From Trichomonas vaginalis G3 (Eukaryota > Parabasalia > Trichomonadida > Trichomonadidae), in contig NC_067207.1 of assembly GCF_026262505.1 (NCBI RefSeq), positions 4,534,252 through 4,598,251 of the forward strand: a stretch of 64,000 nucleotides of DNA, in the 5' to 3' direction. Below, in pieces: positions 48,483-57,699 of the stretch. Each line of letters begins with the position of its first letter. Within the stretch, counting starts at the first letter, position 1. The translations under genes were made by a program, and so were the position numbers. The notes under the pieces were generated by a model. The model did no database searches and was not told the DNA's origin. It saw only the letters and a program-made list of their open reading frames with translations.

Positions 48483-49320
48483 ATGCTTCCAATAGAAAAG
48501 GAAACTTCTAGAGTTGCTACAACTAAACCATTAGATGAACTTTTTACGAATGTCGGTCAAAAGTTTGAGACAGAGACCGTAAAGCATGAAGGCTATCGTT
48601 TTGACTACCCGTTAAGATGGCTAAGAGACCCATCTGTCACAAAAGCTATTGGCTTTCGTAGAATGAAGTTCATTTCAGAAGCCATACATGGTTTCCCATT
48701 TACGGTCGGTTTTGAAGTTCGATACTATAAAAAGAAAAACGTACGTATGAGAAATTTGAACAGGGAAAACTTTTACAAGTGAATTTGCTTGTAAACTTAG
48801 AAACAACTCTTCAAGCTTTTCAAGAAAAATAAACGATATCTATTATGCAAACCAGTACAACATTGACGAAGGAGAGTACCATCTCGATATTATATATGAC
48901 AGGAAAAATGCAACTGTTAAATTCAATAAAATAGAAGACCTTGGAGAAACGTTTATATTTCTACAAAATATAACAACTTGGCATGGCATAGATTTTTGAG
49001 GATGTTAAATCAGCCTGCATGGTATCCAGTACACCGGGACTATTATGAAGTCTCAAACCCTAATGGAACATATGAAAATGTTTTCGACTCTGACGCTATT
49101 ATAGTTCATGCTTCATTTTCTGGTGCACAAAACTCTTTTTTATGCTTGGCAAATGACTTTTACGAAAAACCTACAAAGCTATATGAACCACCGAGTGGAA
49201 GTATTTCAGACTTTCAAGTATGGTTTACAACAGATGGAAGAAAGAGAATAGTTCCATTATATATGCATTTTACTTAGAACTTAGTTTCATATACAACTAC
49301 TATCGAACGGTAAAAATATA
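48483..49320 (+). pseudogene. Polinton part: broken paralogue of the 40129-40989 gene
   Basis: Starts MLPIEKETSRVATTKPLDELF and shares YRFDYPLRWL, AIGFRR, HASFSGAQNSFLC and ISDFQVWFTTDG with the gene at 40129-40989. It does not read through as a single frame, so this copy appears broken. Divergent from the fibre-like gene, with 18 bp between starts. Confidence 0.65.
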
Positions 49321-49325
49321 ATTTT

Positions 49326-49568
49326 TTAATACGGTTGAGGTGTTGGATTTGGTTGCCAACTTGACTGTGGTGCAGGTTCAGGCTGTTGTATAACAGGAGC
49401 TTGTTCTTCTGGTTCAGGGTCTTTAGGTATAATACCAACGAACTGACCTACTCTTTTACCAATATTTTTGACTCCGTTCCAAATTCCTCTTCCGACAGAT
49501 TTTATTCCATTCCATATACCTCTTCCAACATTTCGAAAGAAGTTTCCTATTCTTCCAAAGAAACCCAT
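49326..49568 (-). CDS. Polinton part: 80-residue amphipathic virion-type peptide
   Basis: MGFFGRIGNFFRNVGRGIWNG followed by a second GIWNG repeat gives two basic amphipathic helices; the Pro/Gln-rich C-terminus is flexible. Same plan as the 44011-44412 gene. Likely a membrane-active or core peptide of the particle, by composition only. Confidence 0.55.
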   Translation of the reverse strand: MGFFGRIGNFFRNVGRGIWNGIKSVGRGIWNGVKNIGKRVGQFVGIIPKDPEPEEQAPVIQQPEPAPQSSWQPNPTPQPY

Positions 49569-49586
49569 TTTACTATATGTAAAAAT

Positions 49587-49946
49587 CTAATGTCCGCCTA
49601 GTCTCTTACGTTTCCTTCTGAGTTCCATTGCATTCTTTAACTGGAGCTCATACATTCTATTTCTCCTCTGGTAGAAAACATACTCTGGGTCAACTCCTGT
49701 GTTCGCGTCATCTGCATAGAGTTGTTTATATCCCACTTCAGGGTTTGTATAAAACTCTTTCCATCTCATATTTGCATACCATGGTGGCAAACCTAACGCA
49801 GCGTCATTTGACATGGCAGTTTGCATTTGTACATCTGTTGGCACTTGACCAGTTTGCCATTGCAGTTTGTATTCTAACTTCATTTGGAATATTCTCTGGG
49901 TTTGGTTGTCCAGGTTGCTGTGCATTCGCTAAGTTCTGTGCGTCCA
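49587..49946 (-). CDS. Polinton part: small protein, frame uncertain
   Basis: The main open frame encodes about 112 residues with VPTDVQMQTAMSNDAALGLPPWYANMRWKEFY... and a basic end (MELRRKRKRLGGH). The likely first ATG at 49946 (MDAQNLANAQQP) is in a different frame from the main part, so the gene may be broken. Unknown function; small basic proteins of this kind are common among Polinton virion genes. Confidence 0.45.
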
Positions 49947-49970
49947 TTTAATATTAGATAAAAATATCTC

Positions 49971-50102
49971 TTACGAGTACATATGCTGAACATTTGCAGA
50001 CATTGGTTCATCTTCATATTCTCTGTATCTTTCTGCCACGTCAAATAAGTAAATGACACAATGGAAAAAACCTAAAACAAGTAGTCCTATTTCAAACCAC
50101 AT
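49971..50102 (-). CDS. Polinton part: 43-residue single-span membrane peptide
   Basis: MWFEIGLLVLGFFHCVIYLF is one hydrophobic segment, followed by a charged tail DVAERYREYEDEPMSANVQHMYS. It sits in a compact run of minus-strand genes with small spacers. Probably real, though too short for family assignment. Confidence 0.45.
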   Translation of the reverse strand: MWFEIGLLVLGFFHCVIYLFDVAERYREYEDEPMSANVQHMYS

Positions 50103-50192
50103 TTACCTACCAATAAAATTTCTTTGTTGTGACACTTTTTCCGGTTTATAGGACCTCTCTCATATTCTATCCTGTCATATCTAAACTCATAG

Positions 50193-50906
50193 TCATGTAT
50201 GTCCTCTAACCATCTCATAACGGTTTCCAAACCACACTTTTATCGATGTAAAGTAAAAGCATGGATGGTTATGTAAAACGTCTAAAGTTTCTAAAGAGTC
50301 TCTCAAAGTCCAGTCTACTTGGTATTGAAAATCGTATGTGTTATAGAACGGCGGGTCTACTATAAAGAAAACATTTTCCTTGTTTTTATATTTTTCATAC
50401 AACTCTGTCCAATGACATCTCACAAACTCTATACCCTCAGTATATTTTTCTATGTCCTCTTTGAAAACCTTTGTATAGTTAAGATATAAAACGTTTGACA
50501 TAAGTGTTTCAATGTCATGAACTCTTATAGAACCACTATATAATAGTCTAGCAGATATACTATCCCAGTCAATATACTCTGCTTTTTCCAAAACCTCTCT
50601 GACAATATTTTTCTTATCTAATGGTATACGTTCCATCTTACCTATAGGTATCTTTTCTTTTAACTCTTTCAATATTTTGTTTGTGTCTGGTATATGTTTG
50701 AGACGGTTCATATAGTTGTCGAAGTCATTGCATATAATCTTTGAGTCAGGAAATACAGTATGGCACAGATGGGATATATAGAAACTTCCACCGAACAAGT
50801 CTACAAATGTTAGACCATTTGGTAGTTTCTTAAGTTCTCTCAATAGAATATCTTTACATCTACTCTTATTTCCAAAGAAGGGTAACGGTGGTTTTGTAAA
50901 ATTCAT
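50193..50906 (-). CDS. Polinton part: DNA adenine methyltransferase (D12/Dam type)
   Basis: 237 residues. The opening PPLPFFGNKSR matches the F-x-G-x-K motif I of Dam-type enzymes, TFVDLFGGSFYISH the SAM-binding loop, IICNDFDNYM the acidic residue of motif II, and VFFIVDPPFYNTYDF the catalytic D-P-P-Y/F. It would methylate N6 of adenine. T. vaginalis DNA is known to carry 6mA, and Polinton-borne Dam genes are one proposed source. It is the last gene before the right end. Confidence 0.8.
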   Translation of the reverse strand: MNFTKPPLPFFGNKSRCKDILLRELKKLPNGLTFVDLFGGSFYISHLCHTVFPDSKIICNDFDNYMNRLKHIPDTNKILKELKEKIPIGKMERIPLDKKNIVREVLEKAEYIDWDSISARLLYSGSIRVHDIETLMSNVLYLNYTKVFKEDIEKYTEGIEFVRCHWTELYEKYKNKENVFFIVDPPFYNTYDFQYQVDWTLRDSLETLDVLHNHPCFYFTSIKVWFGNRYEMVRGHT

Positions 50907-50992
50907 TTTATATATATAATAAAAATGTTTTTTCCTGAAAAGTGACGAAACATGAAAAACATATATAATTTGTGAAAAGTGACATAAAAAGT

Positions 50993-51096
50993 GTCACCGG
51001 CTGGGGTTCGGTCCTCCTCTTGGGTCTTGGGCAAAATTTCTTAGGGGCTAGAAGGGGCGCAGCCCCTGGAAGCCCCACTCACCTGACCCTGATTCT
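50993..51096. repeat. Polinton right terminal inverted repeat
   Basis: Complement of the left end: GTGTCACCGGCTGGGGTTCG through GGGGCGCAGCCCCTGGAAGC to ACCTGACCCTGATTC. Differences from the left end cluster near the tip and in a short indel. Just inside it are words AAAAGTGAC and AAAAAGTGTCAC. Confidence 0.85.
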
Positions 51097-51201
51097 AAGG
51101 ATAATATCATATTTAAAATAAGAATATACTAGTTTAGGTGGTATAATTTTTTTCGATAAATTTGAGAGCATGTACGTTTAGGGCATCAAAAGTGTCAATT
51201 C

Positions 51202-51219
51202 GCTCAGCGAAAGCTGAGC
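51202..51219. repeat. 7-bp hairpin closed by a GAAA tetraloop
   Basis: GCTCAGC GAAA GCTGAGC. If transcribed it is a stable GNRA stem-loop. It stands 106 bp outside the Polinton end and is followed by AGCTTCGTTCTCGAA, whose complement resembles TTCGAACGAAGCT near 52925. Confidence 0.7.
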
Positions 51220-52506
51220 TAGCTTCGTTCTCGAAAAAATAGGGAAGGAGTGAAAGAGAGTGATACAGATGTTGACACATTCATATCATTTCAACAAATT
51301 TTGATCAAATTGAAATTCAATGAAATTCAATTCACTTCATATCCTTCAGTCAGTACATTGACATCCTTCTACATCACAATGATAACTCGTGCTCAATAGT
51401 TCTACAACTAACTCAGAAAAAACAAGATTTTCCTTCCAGCTTACAGCTTTTAAAAAGTTTCGATGATAAAAATCACTCTACTCTTGTTTATCGATATGTT
51501 GTGATAGTAGGTAAACGTATTCTTATCGATATTAATAAAAATATTTTTTACGAAAATCTGAACCAATTACAGAGTTATTCATAAAGTTTATGATAACTGT
51601 AATTACTTCATCTTTGTTTAATATTTGAATAAACAATTTAATTTAATTTGCATAATTTTTTTAGTTGAAAGACAGGAAACTTAGTTGAATTTGTATTATT
51701 TTATCGTTCAATTCATTGTATCAGTGAGTGATCCAGATATTTAAGATATTTACAAAAAATTTATTAATTTGATGAACAAATTTTAATCAAAATAGCAAAA
51801 AATCTATTTGATAGCTGAAGCAAAACAATAATTTTTATTTCAAGCAAAATCAATTATTTTCATCTAAACGTATAAAATTGTCAATTTTATGAGAATAAAT
51901 TTAAAATCTCATGAAATATAAAGGAGAGTAATATTTTTCAATTTTCTTTTTTTCTTTGTCTCAAATATTTTCTGTTGGGAATTTTCTTGTTATCAAAAAA
52001 TAATTTTAATATTTGTTTATTTCATTACATACAATAAAATTTTAAAAACTCTATTTGTTCACAAGAAAATTTTTTCCTTTCATATGAAGAAACATTTTGT
52101 TCTCCATTTGATGCTGAGTCTAAATCTCGATTTTTGAATTTTCTTCTTTCCAAATTTCTTTTTTCCAAATTAGAAGTTTAATTCAAATTTTCAATAGTTT
52201 ATATATTTTCTCAAACCGTCTTAGATTTTCTCACTTTTTAGGGATTTTCTCTCAAAATATACAAAAATAGTAATACCAATACATGTGTCTAATATACTTT
52301 AAAACCATCGTGATAAAATTCAAAAACGAAGAGTTCTTCTCTCCAAATTTTTTTCAAAATCAAAAAAATGAGATAAAAAAATGAGGATGTTTTATTGTCG
52401 TCTGGAAAAAGTGACAAAATTATTATTGTCGTCTAAAAAGGGAGTAGGGGTAATTTTAGCTAAAAGTGACACATTTGTAAAAAGTGACACACCCGTGAAG
52501 GGTGTG

Positions 52507-52522
52507 ATTACCGATCGGTAAT
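52507..52522. repeat. Perfect 16-bp palindrome
   Basis: ATTACCGATCGGTAAT. It follows two AAAAGTGACAC words and CACCCGTGAAGGGTGTG, which is itself an inverted repeat. No gene is near; function unknown. Confidence 0.75.
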
Positions 52523-52627
52523 TTCGACAGTTTAGAATTTAAAATTTTTTATGGAACTGTTGCGAGTTTCATAAAGAATTTAAGGAATATAAGCAAAGAT
52601 TTGAATCAAAATCTTAGACCTAAGCCG

Positions 52628-52814
52628 CTTGCTAAAGTAACTAATTTTAGCTGTCAAATACTTTTGTATTTTGAAGTAAATTAGTATAAATTTGTTTTTA
52701 CTTTTATTTCGAAAAAGTAACAATAATCGTAAAAGGGTATTGATAGGCTTGCTAAAGTAACTAATTTTAGCTGTCAAATACTTTTGTATTTTGAAGTAAA
52801 TTAGTATAAATTTG
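52628..52814. repeat. Two 67-bp direct repeats, 120 bp apart
   Basis: The sequence beginning CTTGCTAAAGTAACTAATTT and ending TTAGTATAAATTTG occurs at 52628-52694 and 52748-52814, identical as far as read, with a unique 53-bp spacer. Confidence 0.85.
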
Positions 52815-52885
52815 ATATTATTTTAACTCCCTTTGAAAACCTCAATTTTCCATACAGAGGGGACGGGAATAGCATCCAATATTCC

Positions 52886-52909
52886 CTGAGAATGGTTGCG
52901 CATTCTCAG
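52886..52909. repeat. 9-bp hairpin
   Basis: CTGAGAATG, loop GTTGCG, CATTCTCAG. Part of the repeat-rich flank. Confidence 0.65.
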
Positions 52910-53649
52910 TTCCCTCTATATTTCGAACGAAGCTCTCATCGGTCTTTTTTTTTAATACTAAACGTTTTTTTCCCCTGTCACTTTTAGCTAAAATTTGGGT
53001 TTGCCTCTAAAAAGGTGACAAATTATTATTGTCGTCTGGAAAAGTGACAAAATTATCATTGTCGTCTAAAAAATAGATTTTTCAAGCATGTTTCGGTACC
53101 TAAATAAAGGAAGAACATCAATTCCATCTATGTATATAGTATGCAAACACGCATGATATATGGAGTAGCTCTTTATCTGGCTAAAAATCCTATTATTTGA
53201 AAATTCGCATTGTCGTCTAAAACCGCCAGACGACAATAATAATACCCCTAAAAAAATACGTTTGGAAAATTCATTTTTAGCATTTTAGGAATTTTCTCAC
53301 TTTTCTTCCAAATTGACATCCTTACGTACCCGAAAAATAACTCCATAAATGATAAACTTTGAATTCAACAATTCAAACTTTGAGGGCAATGTTGTTATAT
53401 GCATTGGAATAGATCACTTCGGGAAGTTTCACACCAAGTTGACCATTCTTTATATGTGAAAGTTTAATATCAAATCCCAAAAAATAAACTTTTGATCTAT
53501 AGGACAAGCGAAACTTACAGAAAAGGTTTGATGTCTTATACAGATCCCTTTGCATGCAAACTTTTTCTTGGTTACATTCAAAAGCTCTATATGTAGAATT
53601 TTGAAGTCAAAAAAAGATCAAAGAGCTCTTTGAAAATTTCTTGAACTAA

Positions 53650-54960
53650 ATGTTCAATTACAATAAGAGGTTTTCAAAGGTAACAATTCTTGGGATTATA
53701 CATTTAGTTCTTTACTCATTATTTATAATCTATGCCTTGTTCAATAAAGGCATTGGTAACCAAGTATTACCTTTTATTTACTTTATAATACCTAATTTCG
53801 GATATCGGGCCCCATCAATCACTGCCAAGTTCAGGGGCACATCGTTTTTGCCGATACCTATGAGAATCATGGAAATTATAAATTACAATTCAGAATTTAC
53901 AAACGCATATTACCTTACAGACAATATAAAACCAGTTGGTTATGTTCCATACCCTGCCGAAAAGATGATTGCATGTCATGGATATCTTTATCACTTATAT
54001 GACTGCTATGTCGGCAACAAATTAGTTATATGTGATAATTATATCTATGATTTTTACAATCATGATAGAAGAGGAGAGTACACTGCAGGTGTTCGCGGCC
54101 AAATTCACTGTGCAATCCTAGTTATTAAATATTGGAATACGTATGGCCATAATTTACATGACTTGCTCGCTACAATTCTGTTATTTCCTGAAGAGGTTTT
54201 AAATAAGAACCCATATATCTTCCACGATTGGGATAATAAATTACTTGAAGAACATCTCGACGCCCTTGGTCTGTTTTCCATAAGGATATACCCATGGCAG
54301 CTTGAATTTGTCAGATGCGATGAGTTATATTATATTCATCCTCGTGAAGTTGCACATGAATTCACTGGATACAGTCTTCCAAAAATGCACGACATGTTTA
54401 GGAAGAGATTCAAGCTGGATAGTATTATACCAACGAAATACAATATGTTGAACAAAAAACCGACCGAAAGTCGACATTTTACAAATTTTGTTGAGCTTCA
54501 GACAGAATTGAACGCAAAATACAAGCCAATTCAATGGAATATCATTGAAATGTGCAATTCTCTTGAAGAAAAAGGGAAACAATTTGCTGAAACGTTATTT
54601 TTGATTGCTAGTGGAGGTTCAATCGTTTATCATGCTTTATTTATGAGAGAAAGGTCTTCTATTGTAGTATTTTTTGCAGATCTTGTTGATTTACCTGATT
54701 TATCTCTGATATGTATGCTAAAAATGTATGGAATCGGAATTCAGCATCAGAATATGAGTCATTATCAAGGAAGTGGAACGATTTATATAAACAAAACCCT
54801 CGATGCTGTTGAAAAATTAATGTATACGATGAAGAACGGTGAATACCCATATATGAAAGGGTATAGACCTTCTTATAACACTTCTGTTATGAAAAAGAGA
54901 ATGTATAATAATTATAACTATAGATTAGGAGGAGAATTTAATTTGCCTGAAATCAAGTGA
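53650..54960 (+). CDS. GT61-type (DUF563) glycosyltransferase, type II membrane protein
   Basis: 436 residues. A short cytoplasmic N-terminus (MFNYNKRFSK) and one hydrophobic segment at about residues 11-31 (VTILGIIHLVLYSLFIIYALF) indicate a type II Golgi membrane protein. The luminal part has the GT61/DUF563 layout: HCAILVIKYWNTYGHNLHDLLATILLFPEEV, with the H-N/D-x-x-H-like helix; YIFHDWDNKLLEEHLDALGL; IIPTKYNMLNKKPTESRHF; and a C-terminal LFLIASGGSIVYHALFMRERSSIVVFF that fits the conserved G-x-x-x-N/x-x-F/L-M region. GT61 enzymes transfer xylose, arabinose or related sugars in other eukaryotes; donor and acceptor here are unknown. Trichomonad genomes carry an expanded set of such genes, perhaps for surface lipoglycan. 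Confidence 0.7.
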   Translation: MFNYNKRFSKVTILGIIHLVLYSLFIIYALFNKGIGNQVLPFIYFIIPNFGYRAPSITAKFRGTSFLPIPMRIMEIINYNSEFTNAYYLTDNIKPVGYVPYPAEKMIACHGYLYHLYDCYVGNKLVICDNYIYDFYNHDRRGEYTAGVRGQIHCAILVIKYWNTYGHNLHDLLATILLFPEEVLNKNPYIFHDWDNKLLEEHLDALGLFSIRIYPWQLEFVRCDELYYIHPREVAHEFTGYSLPKMHDMFRKRFKLDSIIPTKYNMLNKKPTESRHFTNFVELQTELNAKYKPIQWNIIEMCNSLEEKGKQFAETLFLIASGGSIVYHALFMRERSSIVVFFADLVDLPDLSLICMLKMYGIGIQHQNMSHYQGSGTIYINKTLDAVEKLMYTMKNGEYPYMKGYRPSYNTSVMKKRMYNNYNYRLGGEFNLPEIK

Positions 54961-55506
54961 ATCTTTTGAATGTCCATTTTGAAATGTGAAATCTATGCAT
55001 GTATCTTGAAATTTCGAATAAATATTTTTTTTATTTTTTAATTTCAATCCGGAGTTGTTCAATAATTTACCATGTCATATAATTTATGTATTGTTTTATA
55101 CTAGAATATTAGCTCATTTTTGTATTATTGTTAAATTATTTTATCAAATGATTTAAATCAATCAATAATTTCAAATATTATATATCTGAACTTGAAATGT
55201 TATAACTATTAACTCAAATGGTCCGATAATTTACCCAAAATAACTTTTGATCTGATTTGTAAATTTGATCAATTCTGTGATTTTGATTTCTATGCAAAAC
55301 CGTTTTTGACATAGATTTTTATCGTATTATTTATTCTATTCAATGTTGTTATTTTAATCTATAACTTTTCGATTCTGTTAGTATTCAAAAGTTTAAGGGG
55401 TAAAATCATAAAAAAGAGTATCTTTTGTTAACTTAATATTATTTGCCTTTTTATCAGATTCCGATTTAAATATTTTACAAAAACCAACTTTACGAAATTT
55501 TTTTTA
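54961..55506. other. AT-rich spacer
   Basis: About 550 bp between two plus-strand genes. No gene, RNA or repeat recognised. Confidence 0.5.
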
Positions 55507-56973
55507 ATGTTTCTTTTAGCGCTTTCAAGTCTTTCAATTCAAGCATCTTCAAAAGATGAATTGATTAGTAAGATCAAGGACGAGTTAGCTCTTATCAAGG
55601 GCGAAATCCAACAAATCAAAGAAACTATTCCTAATGGAGTTCAATTTCCACTTCAAGAAATCCCAGTTCCTTTTATGCATATAAATTCTCAGTCTATTGA
55701 AAACGATTTCAAGCTTTTTGATACAGGTTTTACACTTAAATACACGAATTCTAGACCTATAATTCTCCCATCATTAACGGGCGGAAAAGTCACTAGCTCT
55801 CCACCGAAATTTGGAACTCCTAGAAATGGTCCAGGATTTATAGGTATGCCCAAGTCTATAATTGATCATGATCTTGATCCTCCTTCTCCAAAACGTCTCA
55901 AAGCACTTCAAGCTAATGCTTTCGAAAGCAAAAAATATTTTCAATCTTTGCCTAGTGGCAAAGATACAAAACCAGTACCACCACCTTTCCGTGTTTTAGA
56001 AAATTCTTTACAATATCCTGGAAAGCCAAAAGTTGTTACACCAGTTATCAAGCCACGCGCTGAATCCCCTCTTTTGAATCATAGAACTTCTTTTCCTTAT
56101 TTTACATATAAAGATGGCAAGGTTGTATCTACATTTGAAAATGCCAGATCTACTCTTCCTTATTTTACATATAAAGATGGCAAGGTTGTATCATTTGCAA
56201 ATGATCTCAACAGTGTTCAGCCTTCACATGTACAAATTCCACTCGCTCCAAGACCAAAACCCCTCATTGATCAAAATGCATTCAAAAAATTAACTGATAC
56301 ATCCAGACCTGGAGTTTCAACACCTCCTAAAACTGGATTCATACCCAGCGATGAAGAAGTTGATATAAATCGACCAACATACGTCACACAATTAACTCGC
56401 CCTGAAAAATCATCTGAAGAAGAAATTTCAGATGATCAGGATGTCGGTGTAAATGCACGAGGCGATTTAGTAGATCCTCCAAAAATATCAGCAGATCCAT
56501 ACGAAGATGATCATGGAGATATAGGAATAAATCAAATGTTCCGAGAACTGGGAAAAAGTAAACAAAAATTCGGAACACTGAATTTCCACAATCCACAGTT
56601 TGATGGGGATCAAAAACAAACTATTCCAAATTCTTTACTAAGAGATGAAATAAGTAAACCACCCACTTTAGGTATGCCACGTAAGCGTGCATCATTCATA
56701 AACGGATTTCAACCTAAACCTTTTCAACCTCTAGTTGATCCAAGACCAAGACTTTCCAATGATCTAAATTCTCTTTTCGATGAAAAACAAATAAAGATGG
56801 CAAAAGTTGGATTATCTAAACCACAATCAAACAGAGTATTTACATCTGATGACAAAATTCCAGTTACATTAAATGGTATGGCAAAGTACTCAGATGACAA
56901 AGTTCCAGTTACATTAAATGGTATGGCAAAGTACTCAGATGACAAAGTTCCAGTTACATTAAATGCTGATTAA
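55507..56973 (+). CDS. Secreted Pro/Lys-rich protein with internal repeats, unknown
   Basis: 488 residues. The first 14 residues (MFLLALSSLSIQAS) look like a short signal peptide, followed by a coiled-coil-like stretch (KDELISKIKDELALIKGEIQQIKETI). The rest is low-complexity and rich in Pro, Ser, Lys and Asp. Repeats are visible: YFTYKDGKVVS twice near 198-235, FGTPRNGPGFIGMP-like motifs near 100 and 390, and YSDDKVPVTLNGMAK with a 45-bp period near the C-terminus, the third copy ending VTLNAD. I do not recognise a domain. It is probably an extracellular, disordered or matrix-type protein; it has no transmembrane anchor. Confidence 0.6.
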   Translation: MFLLALSSLSIQASSKDELISKIKDELALIKGEIQQIKETIPNGVQFPLQEIPVPFMHINSQSIENDFKLFDTGFTLKYTNSRPIILPSLTGGKVTSSPPKFGTPRNGPGFIGMPKSIIDHDLDPPSPKRLKALQANAFESKKYFQSLPSGKDTKPVPPPFRVLENSLQYPGKPKVVTPVIKPRAESPLLNHRTSFPYFTYKDGKVVSTFENARSTLPYFTYKDGKVVSFANDLNSVQPSHVQIPLAPRPKPLIDQNAFKKLTDTSRPGVSTPPKTGFIPSDEEVDINRPTYVTQLTRPEKSSEEEISDDQDVGVNARGDLVDPPKISADPYEDDHGDIGINQMFRELGKSKQKFGTLNFHNPQFDGDQKQTIPNSLLRDEISKPPTLGMPRKRASFINGFQPKPFQPLVDPRPRLSNDLNSLFDEKQIKMAKVGLSKPQSNRVFTSDDKIPVTLNGMAKYSDDKVPVTLNGMAKYSDDKVPVTLNAD

Positions 56974-57178
56974 GACAGCAATCCAAACCTTACGAATTTT
57001 TAATTCACGATTAATTTTTTTTATCATTTCATAATTTTTAAATTTTTACTTATTTGAGATATTTGGAATCTAGTAAATATAGATTATTATTCATATCTTA
57101 TAATTTAATGCTTATGATAAATGATTTCATCATTCAATTCTTATATATTGTATTAAATTATTTTATTATTTTGTAGAA

Positions 57179-57250
57179 TCCGATATCGTTCAGCGGTTAG
57201 GATATGTGGTTTTCATCCACAGGATCGGGGTTCGACTCCCCGTATCGGAA
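57179..57250 (+). tRNA. tRNA-Glu (anticodon TTC)
   Basis: A 72-base cloverleaf. Acceptor TCCGATA/TATCGGA is perfect with discriminator A at 57250. D-arm contains AGCGGTTAGG (A box). Anticodon stem TGTGG/CCACA encloses TTTTCAT, giving anticodon TTC at 57212-57214. T-stem CGGGG/CCCCG encloses TTCGACT (B box). The sequence follows eukaryotic tRNA-Glu closely. No intron, no encoded CCA; a T-run a few bases downstream (57254-57259) can serve as Pol III terminator. Confidence 0.97.
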
Positions 57251-57699
57251 TAATTTTTTCATTTCGTTTTTTTTTATCTTTGGATCCCAATATGTTAAAG
57301 AATTAATGATTTTTAAGATTAAATTGAAACTATATATTGTCTCAGATTTCCAATTACATTATGAGTGCTAATAGAAATCTGAAATTTATTTTCGAGATAT
57401 CTTTACTCTTCATAAAAAATTAATAACCAGTATGCTTTTCTTTACAAGCACATTATTAGAATAGGACTAATAAATGAGGTTATAAGGTTGTTTGCAAATT
57501 TTTGAAAAGAATCTTTGATTTTTCACGCTTTACGTTAAATCTTTCATGCAGAAGCTCATGTGTCAAATCGAATTTTTATTTTCCATAAGTAAGTAGGTTT
57601 TGCTCCAAAGAGTTATATAAAATCTCGACGATAAAAAATCAGAAGGACGTTTTGAGTTTCGAGATTGTTGTTCCTTCACCACAGAAAGCATTTAAAACA
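57251..57699. other. Spacer between tRNA-Glu and the BTB gene
   Basis: AT-rich. The last 50 bases are open in the frame of the downstream BTB gene and read SFEIVVPSPQKAFKT, which looks like genuine BTB-protein N-terminus, but no in-frame ATG lies upstream in the leader. Confidence 0.55.
57254..57259 (+). terminator. Pol III T-run terminator of tRNA-Glu
   Basis: TTTTTT four bases after the discriminator base, followed by a longer T-run about ten bases on. Confidence 0.7.

Larger units (their letters stand above)
24299..51096. mobile_element. Maverick/Polinton element, about 26.8 kb, recent but broken
   Basis: A virus-like DNA element. Inverted ends at about 24299-24407 and 50993-51096 share, for example, GGGGCTTCCAGGGGCTGCGC and AGACCCAAGAGGAGGACCGA, with several mismatches near the tips. 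The target duplication is not clear. Parts recognised: capsid-like and minor virion genes, SF3 helicase, packaging ATPase, KilA-N genes, family B polymerase, rve-type integrase, tail-fibre-like genes and adenine methyltransferase. An adenain-type protease was not recognised. Most reading frames are open, so the insertion is probably young. It looks not whole, with about four or five breaks, two of which are insertions of the same nested hairpin element (30987-32692 and 45916-47120). Confidence 0.95.
51097..53649. other. Gene-free, repeat-rich right flank of the Polinton
   Basis: 2.5 kb without a credible gene. It contains a GNRA hairpin (51202-51219), a 120-bp-period duplication (52628-52814), a 16-bp palindrome (52507-52522), a 9-bp hairpin (52886-52909), and three or four copies of a TTGTCGTCTGGAAAA...GTGACAAAATTAT sequence near 52395 and 53030, with an inverted end at 53226-53242. 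This is typical of decayed insertions nested in one another. Confidence 0.6.

Noticed and set aside
24290-51102. Target duplication for the Polinton (ATTCT on both sides)
   Set aside because: ATTCT occurs at 24289-24293 and 51092-51096, but the right copy falls inside the sequence that aligns with the left terminal repeat, so it is not convincing.
57590-57600. Possible intron 5' site GTAAGT upstream of the BTB gene
   Set aside because: Trichomonas introns have a highly conserved 3' motif (ACTAACACACAG type), which is absent here.
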